Shown piece after piece: positions 52,444 through 59,932 of a stretch of DNA of 64,000 nt. The notes beneath the pieces were generated by a model that did no database searches, was not told the origin of the DNA, and saw only the letters and a program-made list of their open reading frames with translations. The DNA is taken from NCBI RefSeq assembly GCF_050271975.1, contig NZ_CP189850.1:1426001-1490000 (forward strand), given 5' to 3'. The position numbers were made by a program, and so were the translations under genes. Source of the DNA: Litorimonas sp947503715. Lineage in GTDB: Bacteria; Pseudomonadota; Alphaproteobacteria; Caulobacterales; Maricaulaceae. The number at the start of each line of letters is the position of its first letter. The stretch's first letter is position 1.

Positions 52444-53550
52444 CTAATAAAGAGTCGCCAAGGCATCGGCGCTGTAATTTTCCAATTCGTCAAAACGACC
52501 GCCTTTGACTTTTGTAGCCCATTCCGGGTCCTGCAAGAGGGCACGTCCCACAGCGACCATGTCGAATTCGCCCTTTTCCATGCGCTCGAAGAGTTCGTCC
52601 AGTGAGGCCGCTTCCGCGCCCTTGCCTTGGAACGCTTCAAAGAAATCGCCGTTCAAGCCGACGGACCCGACCGTAATCGTCGGAAGGCCGGTCAGTTTCT
52701 TCGCCCAGCCCGCAAGGTTAAGATTGGCGTCCTTCTCTTGCTCTGGAAATTCGGTTTCCCAGAAACGACGCTGCGAACAATGGAGAACATCAACACCCGC
52801 ATCTGCGAAGACGTTCAGGAAGCTCTCTAGTTTCTGCGGCGTATCGGCTAGACGCGCTGAGTAATCCTGCTGCTTCCATTGGGAGAAGCGGAAGATGATT
52901 GGCATCTCCTCACCGACCGCTTTGCGGCATTCGCGGATGATTTCGGCGGCGAATGTGGCACGCTCTTCCAATCCACCACCATATTTATCTTCGCGCTGGT
53001 TCATCACACCCCAGAAAAATTGATCGATCAGATAACCGTGTGCGCCGTGAATTTCGATCGCGTCAAAGCCAAGCTCTTTGGCATGTCCTGCGGAGCGGGC
53101 ATAGCTATTGACCATATCCGCGACCTCTTCATCGGACGGGGCAGGGAGGACTTGGCTACCCGTATGGGTCAGGCCGGACGGGCTGTCGGAGTTGGCGTCC
53201 GGATTATGCCCCGTGCCGGGTTTGCGCATCATGCCGACATGCCAGAGTTGCGGCGCGACTTTCCCGCCCGTGCTGTGCACGTCTTTGACGACCTGCTGCC
53301 AGCCGGCTAGCGAGGCATCGCCGTAAAATTTTGGATAATTGGCGTCATTGCTCGACCCTTCGCGGTCAATGACCGTGCCTTCGGTCACGATGAGTCCGAC
53401 ATGATTTTCCGCGCGGCGTTTGTAATAGGCGGCGACATTGTCTCCGGGAACACCTTCCGGTGAAAATCCGCGGGTCATCGGGGCCATCACGATACGGTTG
53501 GGTATAGTGAGCCCGCGAACGGAGAAGGGGGTAAAGAGTGTGTCTGACAT
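52444..53550 (-). CDS. NADH:flavin oxidoreductase, Old Yellow Enzyme family
   Basis: This 368-residue FMN TIM barrel has PNRIVMAPMTRGFSPEGVPG, LIVTEGTVID, PQLWHVGMM, AIEIHGAHGYLIDQFFWGVMNQREDKYGG and a late GSVGLNGDFFEAF with VAVGRALLQDPEW. The family reduces activated alkenes with NAD(P)H in the cytoplasm. I start it at the ATG at 53550, preceded by GGAA at a suitable distance; an in-frame codon at 53562 would add four residues. The natural substrate is unknown. It stands alone, convergent with the M3 peptidase gene. Confidence 0.93.
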   Translation of the reverse strand: MSDTLFTPFSVRGLTIPNRIVMAPMTRGFSPEGVPGDNVAAYYKRRAENHVGLIVTEGTVIDREGSSNDANYPKFYGDASLAGWQQVVKDVHSTGGKVAPQLWHVGMMRKPGTGHNPDANSDSPSGLTHTGSQVLPAPSDEEVADMVNSYARSAGHAKELGFDAIEIHGAHGYLIDQFFWGVMNQREDKYGGGLEERATFAAEIIRECRKAVGEEMPIIFRFSQWKQQDYSARLADTPQKLESFLNVFADAGVDVLHCSQRRFWETEFPEQEKDANLNLAGWAKKLTGLPTITVGSVGLNGDFFEAFQGKGAEAASLDELFERMEKGEFDMVAVGRALLQDPEWATKVKGGRFDELENYSADALATLY

Positions 53551-53650
53551 CAAGTGTTCCATTAATAACGAAACGGCGGAGTAATCCGCCGCTATTGACT
53601 AGATGGTATTGATGCCGCCGGATGAAAGGCGTGGCCAGTCAAAATTATGA

Positions 53651-53965
53651 TTAACCGCCCAACAGAGATTTCATAGCGTCCAGATAGTCTATCCAAGCCA
53701 CGCGGCCCTCCTTGGTCAGGTGGACGAGTGTCTGCGGACGTTTGCCGTTATAGCCTTTCTCCTGCCGGACATATCCGGCCGATTCCAGCTTTGTCAGATG
53801 GGTCGAGAGATTTCCATTCGTCGCGCCCGTCTTATCAATGAGCTCCGGAAAACTGGCGGGGTTCACGGCGGAGAGATAGGCCATAACGCCGAGGCGCAGG
53901 CGACCATGGATGACGTCATCAATCGCGCCAATATCGATATCGGGGCTTTCTGGCTCGATGGTCAT
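53651..53965 (-). CDS. Small winged-helix transcriptional regulator
   Basis: This 104-residue protein is a single winged helix-turn-helix domain: LGVMAYLSAVNPASFPELIDKTGATNGNLSTHLTKLESAGYVRQEKGYNGKRPQTLVHLTKEG. This matches the HTH_34/ArsR-MarR-like group with an N-terminal acidic tail and no ligand domain. It lies at the 3' end of a three-gene minus-strand operon with two membrane proteins. The palindromes in the divergent promoter at 55254-55298 are its obvious candidate operator, which would make it an autoregulator. The inducing signal is unknown. Confidence 0.88.
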   Translation of the reverse strand: MTIEPESPDIDIGAIDDVIHGRLRLGVMAYLSAVNPASFPELIDKTGATNGNLSTHLTKLESAGYVRQEKGYNGKRPQTLVHLTKEGRVAWIDYLDAMKSLLGG

Positions 53966-53966
53966 G

Positions 53967-54575
53967 TTACCCTGCCGCTTTCATGGAGAGCAGGGACGGA
54001 ATGATGACGGTGATGACTGTGCCAATGGCCGCGATGAGATAGATGGTCGTATCGCCATAAAAGCTCATCGTGACGGCGGCCATGATACAGCCACCCAGCG
54101 AGGCAAAATGCAGCCAGCCATGACTCGTCAATTTTGCTGTCACGCCATAGACCAAACCTTGTCCTGCAAACCCAACAATAAGGACGAATGTCCAAAGCTC
54201 GTAACTCCCTTCATTTAGCAGTTGGTTGAGCAGGACACCTACCGCGATGGACCCCAGCGCCGCTGTGAACATGACCCAGAGATGTTTTTCCGTCCGGTTG
54301 AGCAGCGAGGACGCGCCCGCGCGTGTTTCGACTTTGCGGCCTAGGACCATGCTGCCAATCCCACCGAGGACGGCGAAGCTGATCCAGAGGATGGCAAAGG
54401 ACCATTCTGGGACGGCGAGAATGCGTTCCAGAATGAGGTAATGTACCGCGAATGTTGTGGTCAGCAAAATACCCCACATCAGGCCTATTGGCCCGCCGAC
54501 AAGTGGCGTTTCCGCCCCGTCCCTTGCGATGCGACTGGCATGTTCGAGGTCTGAGAGAATGTCTCTATTTGTCAT
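53967..54575 (-). CDS. Five- to six-helix membrane protein in a regulator operon
   Basis: This 202-residue protein has a short cytoplasmic start (MTNRDILSDLEHASRIARDGAETPLVGG) and about five or six hydrophobic segments from residue 28 on, including MLRAGASSLL-type loops. I recognise no named family. The stop is one base from the regulator start, and the start is one base from the upstream gene stop, so the three genes are tightly coupled. The arrangement resembles membrane-protein plus winged-helix modules where the regulator controls its own cluster. The function is unknown. Confidence 0.8.
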   Translation of the reverse strand: MTNRDILSDLEHASRIARDGAETPLVGGPIGLMWGILLTTTFAVHYLILERILAVPEWSFAILWISFAVLGGIGSMVLGRKVETRAGASSLLNRTEKHLWVMFTAALGSIAVGVLLNQLLNEGSYELWTFVLIVGFAGQGLVYGVTAKLTSHGWLHFASLGGCIMAAVTMSFYGDTTIYLIAAIGTVITVIIPSLLSMKAAG

Positions 54576-54576
54576 G

Positions 54577-55197
54577 TTAGACTCTTTTCAAAGTGAATGA
54601 GGGTTTGGATTTTAGCCGCGCAACATCGACATAGATGGCGATGACGGTGGCAATATAGATGAGTGCCACAGAGAGCGGCAGCAGCGTGAGCATATGTTCC
54701 GGAAATGTAAACCAGATATAGGTCACGACCACTGCGCGAATAACGGCATGGGCCGTGTAGAGTGTTGTTCTGGCATACCCCCATCCGATGACGGGCCAGT
54801 GCAGGGACATGCCAATCGCGAGGATGGGAACAATTAATTCCGGTGAAGCGCTTTTCCCCGCCATGAACAGCATCGGCCAGAAGAGGAGCATACTGATCAG
54901 GGTTGGTAGCAATACATCTCCGATAGCCGATTTATCTTTCATGAAATTACATTTTAGAATTTTCGCAAAAATCAGGGCGAGGGGGAAGATCGCGCCCGAC
55001 AGCGGGAAGGCAATCGCTGCCCAGCCCTGAAGATCGCTAAACGTCCCGACCCAAGCTAGTGCCGCCCAGTATATAGCGCCCGCAATGGGGATAGGTGCGC
55101 CGCCTGACAGGCGGATATATTGTGCGAGCCTGTGTTCGGTGAGTTGCGCTTTCAATGTCTCCATATCGGGCGGGGTTGTCGTCGCAAGTGATGTCAT
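54577..55197 (-). CDS. Membrane protein, first gene of the winged-helix operon
   Basis: This 206-residue protein begins with a 35-residue soluble segment (MTSLATTTPPDMETLKAQLTEHRLAQYIRLSGGAPIPIAG), then has about six hydrophobic segments. AAAVGT-like turns and a GWGYARTTLYTAHAVIRAVVV stretch lie in the second half. The family is not recognised. I start it at the ATG at 55197 because GGAGACGAAA precedes it; the longer frame to 55263 lies inside the divergent promoter. It leads the operon membrane protein - membrane protein - regulator. Confidence 0.8.
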   Translation of the reverse strand: MTSLATTTPPDMETLKAQLTEHRLAQYIRLSGGAPIPIAGAIYWAALAWVGTFSDLQGWAAIAFPLSGAIFPLALIFAKILKCNFMKDKSAIGDVLLPTLISMLLFWPMLFMAGKSASPELIVPILAIGMSLHWPVIGWGYARTTLYTAHAVIRAVVVTYIWFTFPEHMLTLLPLSVALIYIATVIAIYVDVARLKSKPSFTLKRV

Positions 55198-55253
55198 TTT
55201 CGTCTCCTTCAAATTCACCCGAAATGGCACTTTCGAGCTTTCCGATGAAAATA

Positions 55254-55298
55254 GGTTTGACATACAAACTTATTTGCGTCAAGTTTGAATTGCAAACT
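55254..55298. promoter_or_regulatory. Twin palindromic operator in a divergent promoter
   Basis: GGTTTG-ACATA-CAAACT (55254-55270) and AGTTTG-AATTG-CAAACT (55282-55298) are two copies of RGTTTG-N5-CAAACT with centres 28 bases apart. They lie between the membrane-regulator operon and the DUF2141 gene. TTGACA (55257-55262) overlaps the first copy as a possible -35 box. Two equal-phase sites suggest cooperative binding by a dimeric winged-helix protein. Confidence 0.75.
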
Positions 55299-55317
55299 AA
55301 ACTGAAAAGGAGACGAA

Positions 55318-55815
55318 ATGTTTGTATCGAAAACCAAAAAGAGTGTGACCGCCCTGGGCTTAGGACTTACCTTGATGCTCGCGGGTGCCACCGCGAGTGC
55401 CGCTGTCGAATCAGAGAGTGAGTGGAAAATCCGGCCCGGCAATATTCCCGTGACGGTGACTGTCACGAATATTGACCCGGCGGCGGCCGGGAATGATCCG
55501 GTCTATGTGTCCATTCAAACGCGGGAGGAGTTCCGCTCACTGCGCGGCGGGGGCGGTATTGCGCCGACGGCCAAGACCGGCGCGATGTCTGCGACATTCT
55601 ATGTGGACGGGCCGGGGGATTACGCCGTGTCCGTCTGGCATGACCGGGACGGGGATGCGCGTTTCTCCATGAGCGAGGATTATACCGTCGTGTTGGACAG
55701 TTACGGCGCGTCGGGCAATGCGCCGACGGATGACATGCCGACCTTTGACGATGTCAAATTCACCGTCCCGAATATGGGCACTGACTTAACCGTCGAGATG
55801 ATTAATCCCTCATAA
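55318..55815 (+). CDS. DUF2141-like exported protein
   Basis: This 165-residue protein has a signal peptide (SVTALGLGLTLMLAGATASA, cleavage near residue 28). The mature part is DUF2141-like: VTVTVTNIDPAAAGNDPVYVSIQTREEF, MSATFYVDGPGDYAVSVWHDRDGDARFSMSEDYTVVLDSYG. It is divergent from the winged-helix operon, shares its AGGAGACGAAA-type leader, and sits next to the twin operator. It is therefore probably induced together with the two membrane proteins. No lipobox was seen. The function is unknown. Confidence 0.85.
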   Translation: MFVSKTKKSVTALGLGLTLMLAGATASAAVESESEWKIRPGNIPVTVTVTNIDPAAAGNDPVYVSIQTREEFRSLRGGGGIAPTAKTGAMSATFYVDGPGDYAVSVWHDRDGDARFSMSEDYTVVLDSYGASGNAPTDDMPTFDDVKFTVPNMGTDLTVEMINPS

Positions 55816-55838
55816 TCGATCGTCTATCTATGAAACAG

Positions 55839-55863
55839 AACCCCGGCCTCGGTCGGGGTTTTT
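55839..55863 (+). terminator. Rho-independent terminator after the DUF2141-like gene
   Basis: AACCCCG pairs with CGGGGTT around a short loop and is followed by five T residues, 24 bases after the DUF2141-like stop. The convergent xerC-like gene ends just beyond it. Confidence 0.88.
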
Positions 55864-55865
55864 CA

Positions 55866-56795
55866 TTAGGCCCGCGGATGCGCGCCCGCGTGAATATCCA
55901 TCAGCCGCGCCGCATCGACATCCGTGTAGCGCTGCGTCGTGGAGAGGCTCTCATGGCCGAGCAATTTCTGAATTGTCCGCAAATCCCCACCCCCCGCGAG
56001 GAGGTGGGTCGCAAAACTATGGCGCAGGGCATGGGGCGTGGCGCTTTCCGGCAGGCCCAACGCCCCGCGCAACCGTCGAACCTCGCCCTGAATAATTTCC
56101 GGCCGCAAGACACCGCCTCGCGCGCCGCGAAAAATCGGCGCATCGGGCGACATGGTATAGGGGCAGTGCCGTACATATTCCGAAACCGCTTCGCCAATCA
56201 CAGGCAGGATCGGGACCAATCGCGTCTTGCCGCCCTTACCCGTCAGCATGAGTTGCCGCGCCAGCGGGACATCCCGCCCCGTCAGGGACAGCGCTTCGGA
56301 AATCCGTAATCCCGCCCCGTAACAGAGCGACAGCACGGCCTGGTTCCGCGCCGCCACCCAAGGCTCGCCCGGACTGTCCAAGGGCTCCTGAATGAGTTTC
56401 AGCGCCTCGGACGCGCTTACTGCCTTGGGCAGCGGACGTTTCACACGCGGCCCCTTGATGAGGGGCAGGGCGGCATTGCTCGCATCCCAGCGCCGCTCAA
56501 TATAACGGTAAAACGTCCGAATGGCGGAGAGGTGGCGCTGCACAGAGGCCGGAGACAGCACCGTCTCCCCCCGACGGCGATGCGCCAAATAAGCCCGAAA
56601 CCCCCGCGCCTCTACTCCAACAATCTCCGGCAGGGTCAGGGGTGTTTCCAGATAGTTTGTCAGGAAGCCCAGAAAGGCGGAAATATCGCGCTGATAAGCC
56701 TGAACCGTTTTTTCAGCCAAGCGCCGTTCACCTGAGAGGTGGTCGAGGAAGAGGGCGAGGACTTCGGGGGCAGGAATTTTTTGCAGGGCTGGCAT
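55866..56795 (-). CDS. xerC: Tyrosine recombinase, XerC type
   Basis: This 309-residue site-specific recombinase has a SAM-like core-binding domain (about 10-100) and a catalytic domain with all key residues. These are the Arg in SLCYGAGLRISEALSL, the Lys in LTGKGGKTRLVPI, HALRHSFATHLL, GHESLSTTQRYTDVD (the nucleophile Tyr) and the second His in that block. The length and motifs fit XerC, which resolves chromosome dimers at dif, rather than a phage integrase. The AT-rich genes downstream could still reflect local integration history. No dif site was identified by eye. Confidence 0.88.
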   Translation of the reverse strand: MPALQKIPAPEVLALFLDHLSGERRLAEKTVQAYQRDISAFLGFLTNYLETPLTLPEIVGVEARGFRAYLAHRRRGETVLSPASVQRHLSAIRTFYRYIERRWDASNAALPLIKGPRVKRPLPKAVSASEALKLIQEPLDSPGEPWVAARNQAVLSLCYGAGLRISEALSLTGRDVPLARQLMLTGKGGKTRLVPILPVIGEAVSEYVRHCPYTMSPDAPIFRGARGGVLRPEIIQGEVRRLRGALGLPESATPHALRHSFATHLLAGGGDLRTIQKLLGHESLSTTQRYTDVDAARLMDIHAGAHPRA

Positions 56796-56902
56796 GGGCG
56801 TAGGGTGGGGGAGTGGGGTTAAGATTAGGTTTTGAATGGTCGTGAAATGAAGTCGGGGTTATACCCATACCAAACATAGAAACCCGTAATTTCAATCGCT
56901 AA

Positions 56903-58081
56903 TTACGGCGCTAGTAACCCTAATTTTCGTTCCAATGCCTCAGTTAAGTCCTCTATCCTGAACCGTATGACATGGTCTATTTCCGCAAGTAAATAATTCA
57001 GCTCCCTGAGAAATTGAGATTTATCTCCGTAACCGTTCTCACCTAATAGACAGCAAACGAATGCTCTACGGAAGAAACCTTCTTCACATTGACTCAGTAC
57101 GCGCATTACAATTTCAGTACAGTACACCTTGAAATTTTCGTTCACTTGATTGGAAGTAACGATAGTTTCATAGCAATCAGCCAAGCAAATCGCAGCAGAC
57201 TTAGGAATATTAGAATTTTCATATGTGCTATCTGGCTTTTCAACAAATTGATGATTAAGGCTGCGTGAAACTTTACCTCTCAATGTAGTCCAGTCAGATA
57301 GCATGCTTAACGTCTGCCAAATTAGATATGACGCATTGACGGGATGCTCAGCATTCGTATCGACTTTAGAACCGGAAGTATCGTAACCCTCTACTAAATG
57401 TTCGGTGAAAGATCTAAGATAAAACAACCACATATGATATGAAACATCTGCATGCGCAGCAGCATAAACCATATGATTGAAGTAAAGCAGACCATAGTAT
57501 GTTATGTCGTCTCTAATTATTGGTTGATCGTCAACACAAGGGGAACTCAGAAAACTATCGTAGGAAGAATCTGTTTGCCCAAGAATTGTTTCTAAAACAT
57601 AATCTCCAATAGGCTGCCAAAGGCTCTGTTCCTCAGCGAACTGAGCGTCGTTAAATAATGCTGCTAATATAGGTGTTCTTTCAACGTCATAATTGTGACC
57701 AGTATATTCCGCATTTCCATCTCTTAGTTCACGGAAAAATGATTCATTTCGGCTAGAAAATAGTTCGCGGAGAAATTCTTGTATAAATTCTCTACTTCCG
57801 TAAGTATCTATTTTCATTAGAGATAAGCCCAGAGAAATATCTGATGTCGTCAACGTTTCTATCATTCCAGAAGAATTATGAATATCAGCGAGAATATGAT
57901 TGACAGCGCTGACTTGCGTGTCGCCTGAAGGGAAAATTTTTGCTAGATGAGGGAATAGTTTTCGTTGCACCAGATTCGGCGTAATATGTGAAGCATCGCC
58001 TCGGCCTATCAAGTAATCCCAAGAGGTGAACCTTGAGAGCCGCCTATGTATTGCATAGGGAAGGTGGTCGCCTTTTGCCAA
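56903..58081 (-). CDS. Helical protein of unknown function, C-terminal part of an interrupted gene
   Basis: This 392-residue soluble, mostly helical protein opens at a TTG (58081) without a ribosome site. I do not recognise a family. Visible features are RLSRFTSWDYLIGRGDASHITPN near the start, several Cys residues in the last third (ICLADCYETI, VLSQCEEGFF, AFVCCLLGEN), and a basic C-terminal helix. It lies in the same frame as the membrane protein upstream, only seven sense codons after that gene's TAA, and the translated sequence flows across the stop as a continuous helix. The region is AT-rich. It is probably the second half of one gene broken by a nonsense mutation. Confidence 0.65.
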   Translation of the reverse strand: MAKGDHLPYAIHRRLSRFTSWDYLIGRGDASHITPNLVQRKLFPHLAKIFPSGDTQVSAVNHILADIHNSSGMIETLTTSDISLGLSLMKIDTYGSREFIQEFLRELFSSRNESFFRELRDGNAEYTGHNYDVERTPILAALFNDAQFAEEQSLWQPIGDYVLETILGQTDSSYDSFLSSPCVDDQPIIRDDITYYGLLYFNHMVYAAAHADVSYHMWLFYLRSFTEHLVEGYDTSGSKVDTNAEHPVNASYLIWQTLSMLSDWTTLRGKVSRSLNHQFVEKPDSTYENSNIPKSAAICLADCYETIVTSNQVNENFKVYCTEIVMRVLSQCEEGFFRRAFVCCLLGENGYGDKSQFLRELNYLLAEIDHVIRFRIEDLTEALERKLGLLAP

Positions 58082-58102
58082 TTTTTCAAATACACTTTTC
58101 TG

Positions 58103-58504
58103 TTACGAGAGAAGAGAACAAGCCTCTTGAAATTTCCCCGCATTAATCAGGTCGGATATAAGTCTGCTGAATTGAGGGATATCTTTAATAGAAACTTTTT
58201 TTCTTGAAACGAATGCAGCCATTCCTAACATCCAGAATAACACTACTAGGAACGAAAGCTCTTGAGCACTTTTCAACCCTTCGGAAAGTGTAAAAATTTC
58301 TCTGAATTTTTCGGGCATGAATTCAGAATATGCGAGGCCTAAATAATCAAAGTACTGAAGATACAATACGAATGACAACGCAATGAGTGTGAAAACAACT
58401 GGATGCCTCAGCTTCATTTTCAATCTTAGCCGAGAAGCTTCAGGCATGATTGCGTAAGCAGCAATTGATATAGATATTATTGTTATTAATCCATTCAAAG
58501 TCAT
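58103..58504 (-). CDS. Three-helix membrane protein, N-terminal part of an interrupted gene
   Basis: This 133-residue protein has three hydrophobic segments (about 3-21, 35-55, 82-104) and a C-terminal amphipathic helix VSIKDIPQFSRLISDLINAGKFQEACSLLS that stops at TAA. The ATG at 58504 has only a weak ribosome site. The stop at 58103-58105 is in the same frame as the helical protein downstream, with the sequence QKSVFEKLAKGDH directly continuing the helix. The likely original product is a membrane protein with a large cytoplasmic helical domain, about 533 residues. Family unknown. Confidence 0.65.
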   Translation of the reverse strand: MTLNGLITIISISIAAYAIMPEASRLRLKMKLRHPVVFTLIALSFVLYLQYFDYLGLAYSEFMPEKFREIFTLSEGLKSAQELSFLVVLFWMLGMAAFVSRKKVSIKDIPQFSRLISDLINAGKFQEACSLLS

Positions 58505-58689
58505 TTACTGATACTCTGGTAATTAACGTAGAAATCAAGCGTTTGTTCTAGTCCCATATATAAGTAGGCATGCTCATTTGCCCCCAAAGCTGAGTAAAAC
58601 TCCATCCAACAAAACCCCACGCCAATTCCCCAAATCTTTCAACCCCTTAACCCGATCCCAAAAAACATAATCCCCACTTTCGCATTCAC

Positions 58690-58990
58690 CCCTATATTCA
58701 AACTCGTTCTTTCGGACATGGGACAGGTAGGAGCTCATCTGCTGTGCCGAGAGACGGTGTGCCTAGATGTTTTCGGTAGCGCGGAGACGGAGGGGCCCAG
58801 CCGCGAGCGCCTGACTCTCTGGAACGAGGGCAGTCAAGTAAGGCCGCCGTTGGAAACGCACCGCCGCGTGGAACGTTTTGATGTGCCTTACACCCATATC
58901 AAAGCCGATATTCGCGTAAAACAAAAACTAATTTTGGTATCCATCGCGGGTATCACCACGCGGGCTGTCCTATTTTACAGGATTATCGCA
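58690..58990 (+). ncRNA. Candidate structured non-coding RNA (possibly 6S-like)
   Basis: This GC-rich segment follows CCCCTATATTC, which could be a -10 region. It can form a long-range stem (GGTGTG at the 5' side with TTACACC near 58892), an inner CGCGG/CCGCG stem, and a hairpin TGACTCTC/GAGGGCAGTCA. The open reading frame inside (93 codons) has no protein-like composition, so I treat the sequence as RNA. The rod-and-bubble shape suggests a 6S-type RNA, but no sequence match can be confirmed here, and strand and ends are approximate. Confidence 0.35.
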
Positions 58991-59057
58991 AATTGCTGAC
59001 CCCCTTTTGACGAGGTGATGGGCAGTGGGGGAGGGCGCTTGTCTGTTTCTAATTTAC

Positions 59058-59138
59058 GTCACCTTCGGACTTGATGTGAGGGCCTATTTTGCGGCGAGGG
59101 ATGGATCTCCGGATCAAGTCCGAGGATGACAAAATAGG
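59058..59138. repeat. Interleaved inverted repeats, REP-like intergenic element
   Basis: Arm A (59058-59075) is matched, 16 of 18 bases inverted, by 59113-59130, which reads ATCAAGTCCGAGGATGAC. Arm B, CCTATTTTG (59083-59091), is matched exactly by CAAAATAGG (59130-59138). The order A-B-A'-B' would fold as a pseudoknot rather than a simple hairpin. Palindromes of the GTCATCCTCGGACTTGAT type are common dispersed elements between genes in alphaproteobacteria. Confidence 0.7.
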
Positions 59139-59161
59139 GAAGGGGGAGTCATTCATCCAAC

Positions 59162-59195
59162 AAAAAACCCCGCTACGAGAGCAGGGTTATTTTTT
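59162..59195. terminator. Bidirectional terminator downstream of ctrA
   Basis: AACCC-GCT and AGC-GGGTT pair around a 5-base loop with one C-A mismatch, flanked by A residues on the left and T residues on the right. It is about 42 bases after the ctrA stop on the minus strand and can act in both directions. Confidence 0.85.
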
Positions 59196-59236
59196 CCCGA
59201 CTATGTGGGAGGCATAGTCGAATATCTTGTCGCGCG

Positions 59237-59932
59237 TTAGGCGCTCATTTTTTCTTTCGCCGGATCGCGGAGGACATAGCCCCGGCCCCAGACGGTCTCG
59301 ATGTGATGTTCACCGGCTGTGGCAGCGGCGAGTTTCTTGCGCAGCTTACAGATGAACACGTCGATGATTTTCAGTTCCGGCTCGTCCATGCCGCCGTAAA
59401 GGTGGTTGAGGAACATTTCCTTGGTCAGGGTCGTGCCCTTGCGCAGGGAGAGTAGCTCGAGCATCTGGTATTCTTTGCCGGTCAGGTGAACGCGGTGATC
59501 ACCAACTTCGACAGTCTTCGCGTCGAGGTTCACTTTAATCTCGCCCGTCGTGATGATGGACTGGCTGTGGCCTTTGGAGCGACGGACAACGGCGTGGATC
59601 CGCGCGACGAGCTCGTCTTTGTGGAAAGGCTTGGTCATGAAGTCATCGGCACCCGTGCCGAGGCCGCGGACTTTGCTGTCAATATCGGATGTACCGGACA
59701 GGATGAAGATCGGCGTATTGACCTTGGCCATACGGAGGGTCTTCAAAACGTCAAAGCCCGGCATATCGGGCAGGTTCAGGTCGAGTAGGATAATGTCATA
59801 GTCATAAAGCTTGCCGAGATCGACACCCTCTTCGCCGAGGTCAGTTGTATAGACATTGAAGCCTTCGGTTTTCAGCATCAGTTCGATGCCTTGTGCCGTA
59901 GCCATGTCGTCTTCAATTAGAAGAACCCGCAT
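59237..59932 (-). CDS. ctrA: Cell cycle response regulator CtrA
   Basis: This 231-residue OmpR-type response regulator starts MRVLLIEDDMATAQGIELMLK with the phosphoacceptor Asp51 in DIILLDLNLPDMPG. The receiver ends near ARIHAVVRRSKGHSQS and a winged-helix domain follows with GKEYQMLELLSLRKG and KIIDVFICKLRKKL. The sequence is CtrA-like throughout, ending VLRDPAKEKMSA. CtrA controls the cell cycle, motility and division in Caulobacterales and silences replication initiation. A strong ribosome site (GGAGGGG) precedes the ATG. Its leader carries GANTC sites and a palindrome. It is divergent from the fliJ-like gene. Confidence 0.98.
   Translation of the reverse strand: MRVLLIEDDMATAQGIELMLKTEGFNVYTTDLGEEGVDLGKLYDYDIILLDLNLPDMPGFDVLKTLRMAKVNTPIFILSGTSDIDSKVRGLGTGADDFMTKPFHKDELVARIHAVVRRSKGHSQSIITTGEIKVNLDAKTVEVGDHRVHLTGKEYQMLELLSLRKGTTLTKEMFLNHLYGGMDEPELKIIDVFICKLRKKLAAATAGEHHIETVWGRGYVLRDPAKEKMSA

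Larger units (their letters stand above)
58505..59236. other. Gene-poor region holding a candidate structured RNA and a palindromic repeat
   Basis: These 732 bases separate the interrupted gene from ctrA. The first 180 hold the leader of the minus-strand gene and an AT-rich stretch. The middle (58690-58990) is a GC-rich segment with RNA-like pairing. The last part holds an interleaved inverted repeat (59058-59138) and the ctrA terminator. I see no supported protein gene. Confidence 0.6.

Noticed and set aside
55866..56795. XerC-like gene considered as an integrase of a mobile element
   Set aside because: Length and motifs fit housekeeping XerC, and no att repeats or element genes were found on either side.
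58718..58999. 93-codon plus-strand frame in the gene-poor region
   Set aside because: The composition is not protein-like and no ribosome site is present; the segment behaves more like structured RNA.
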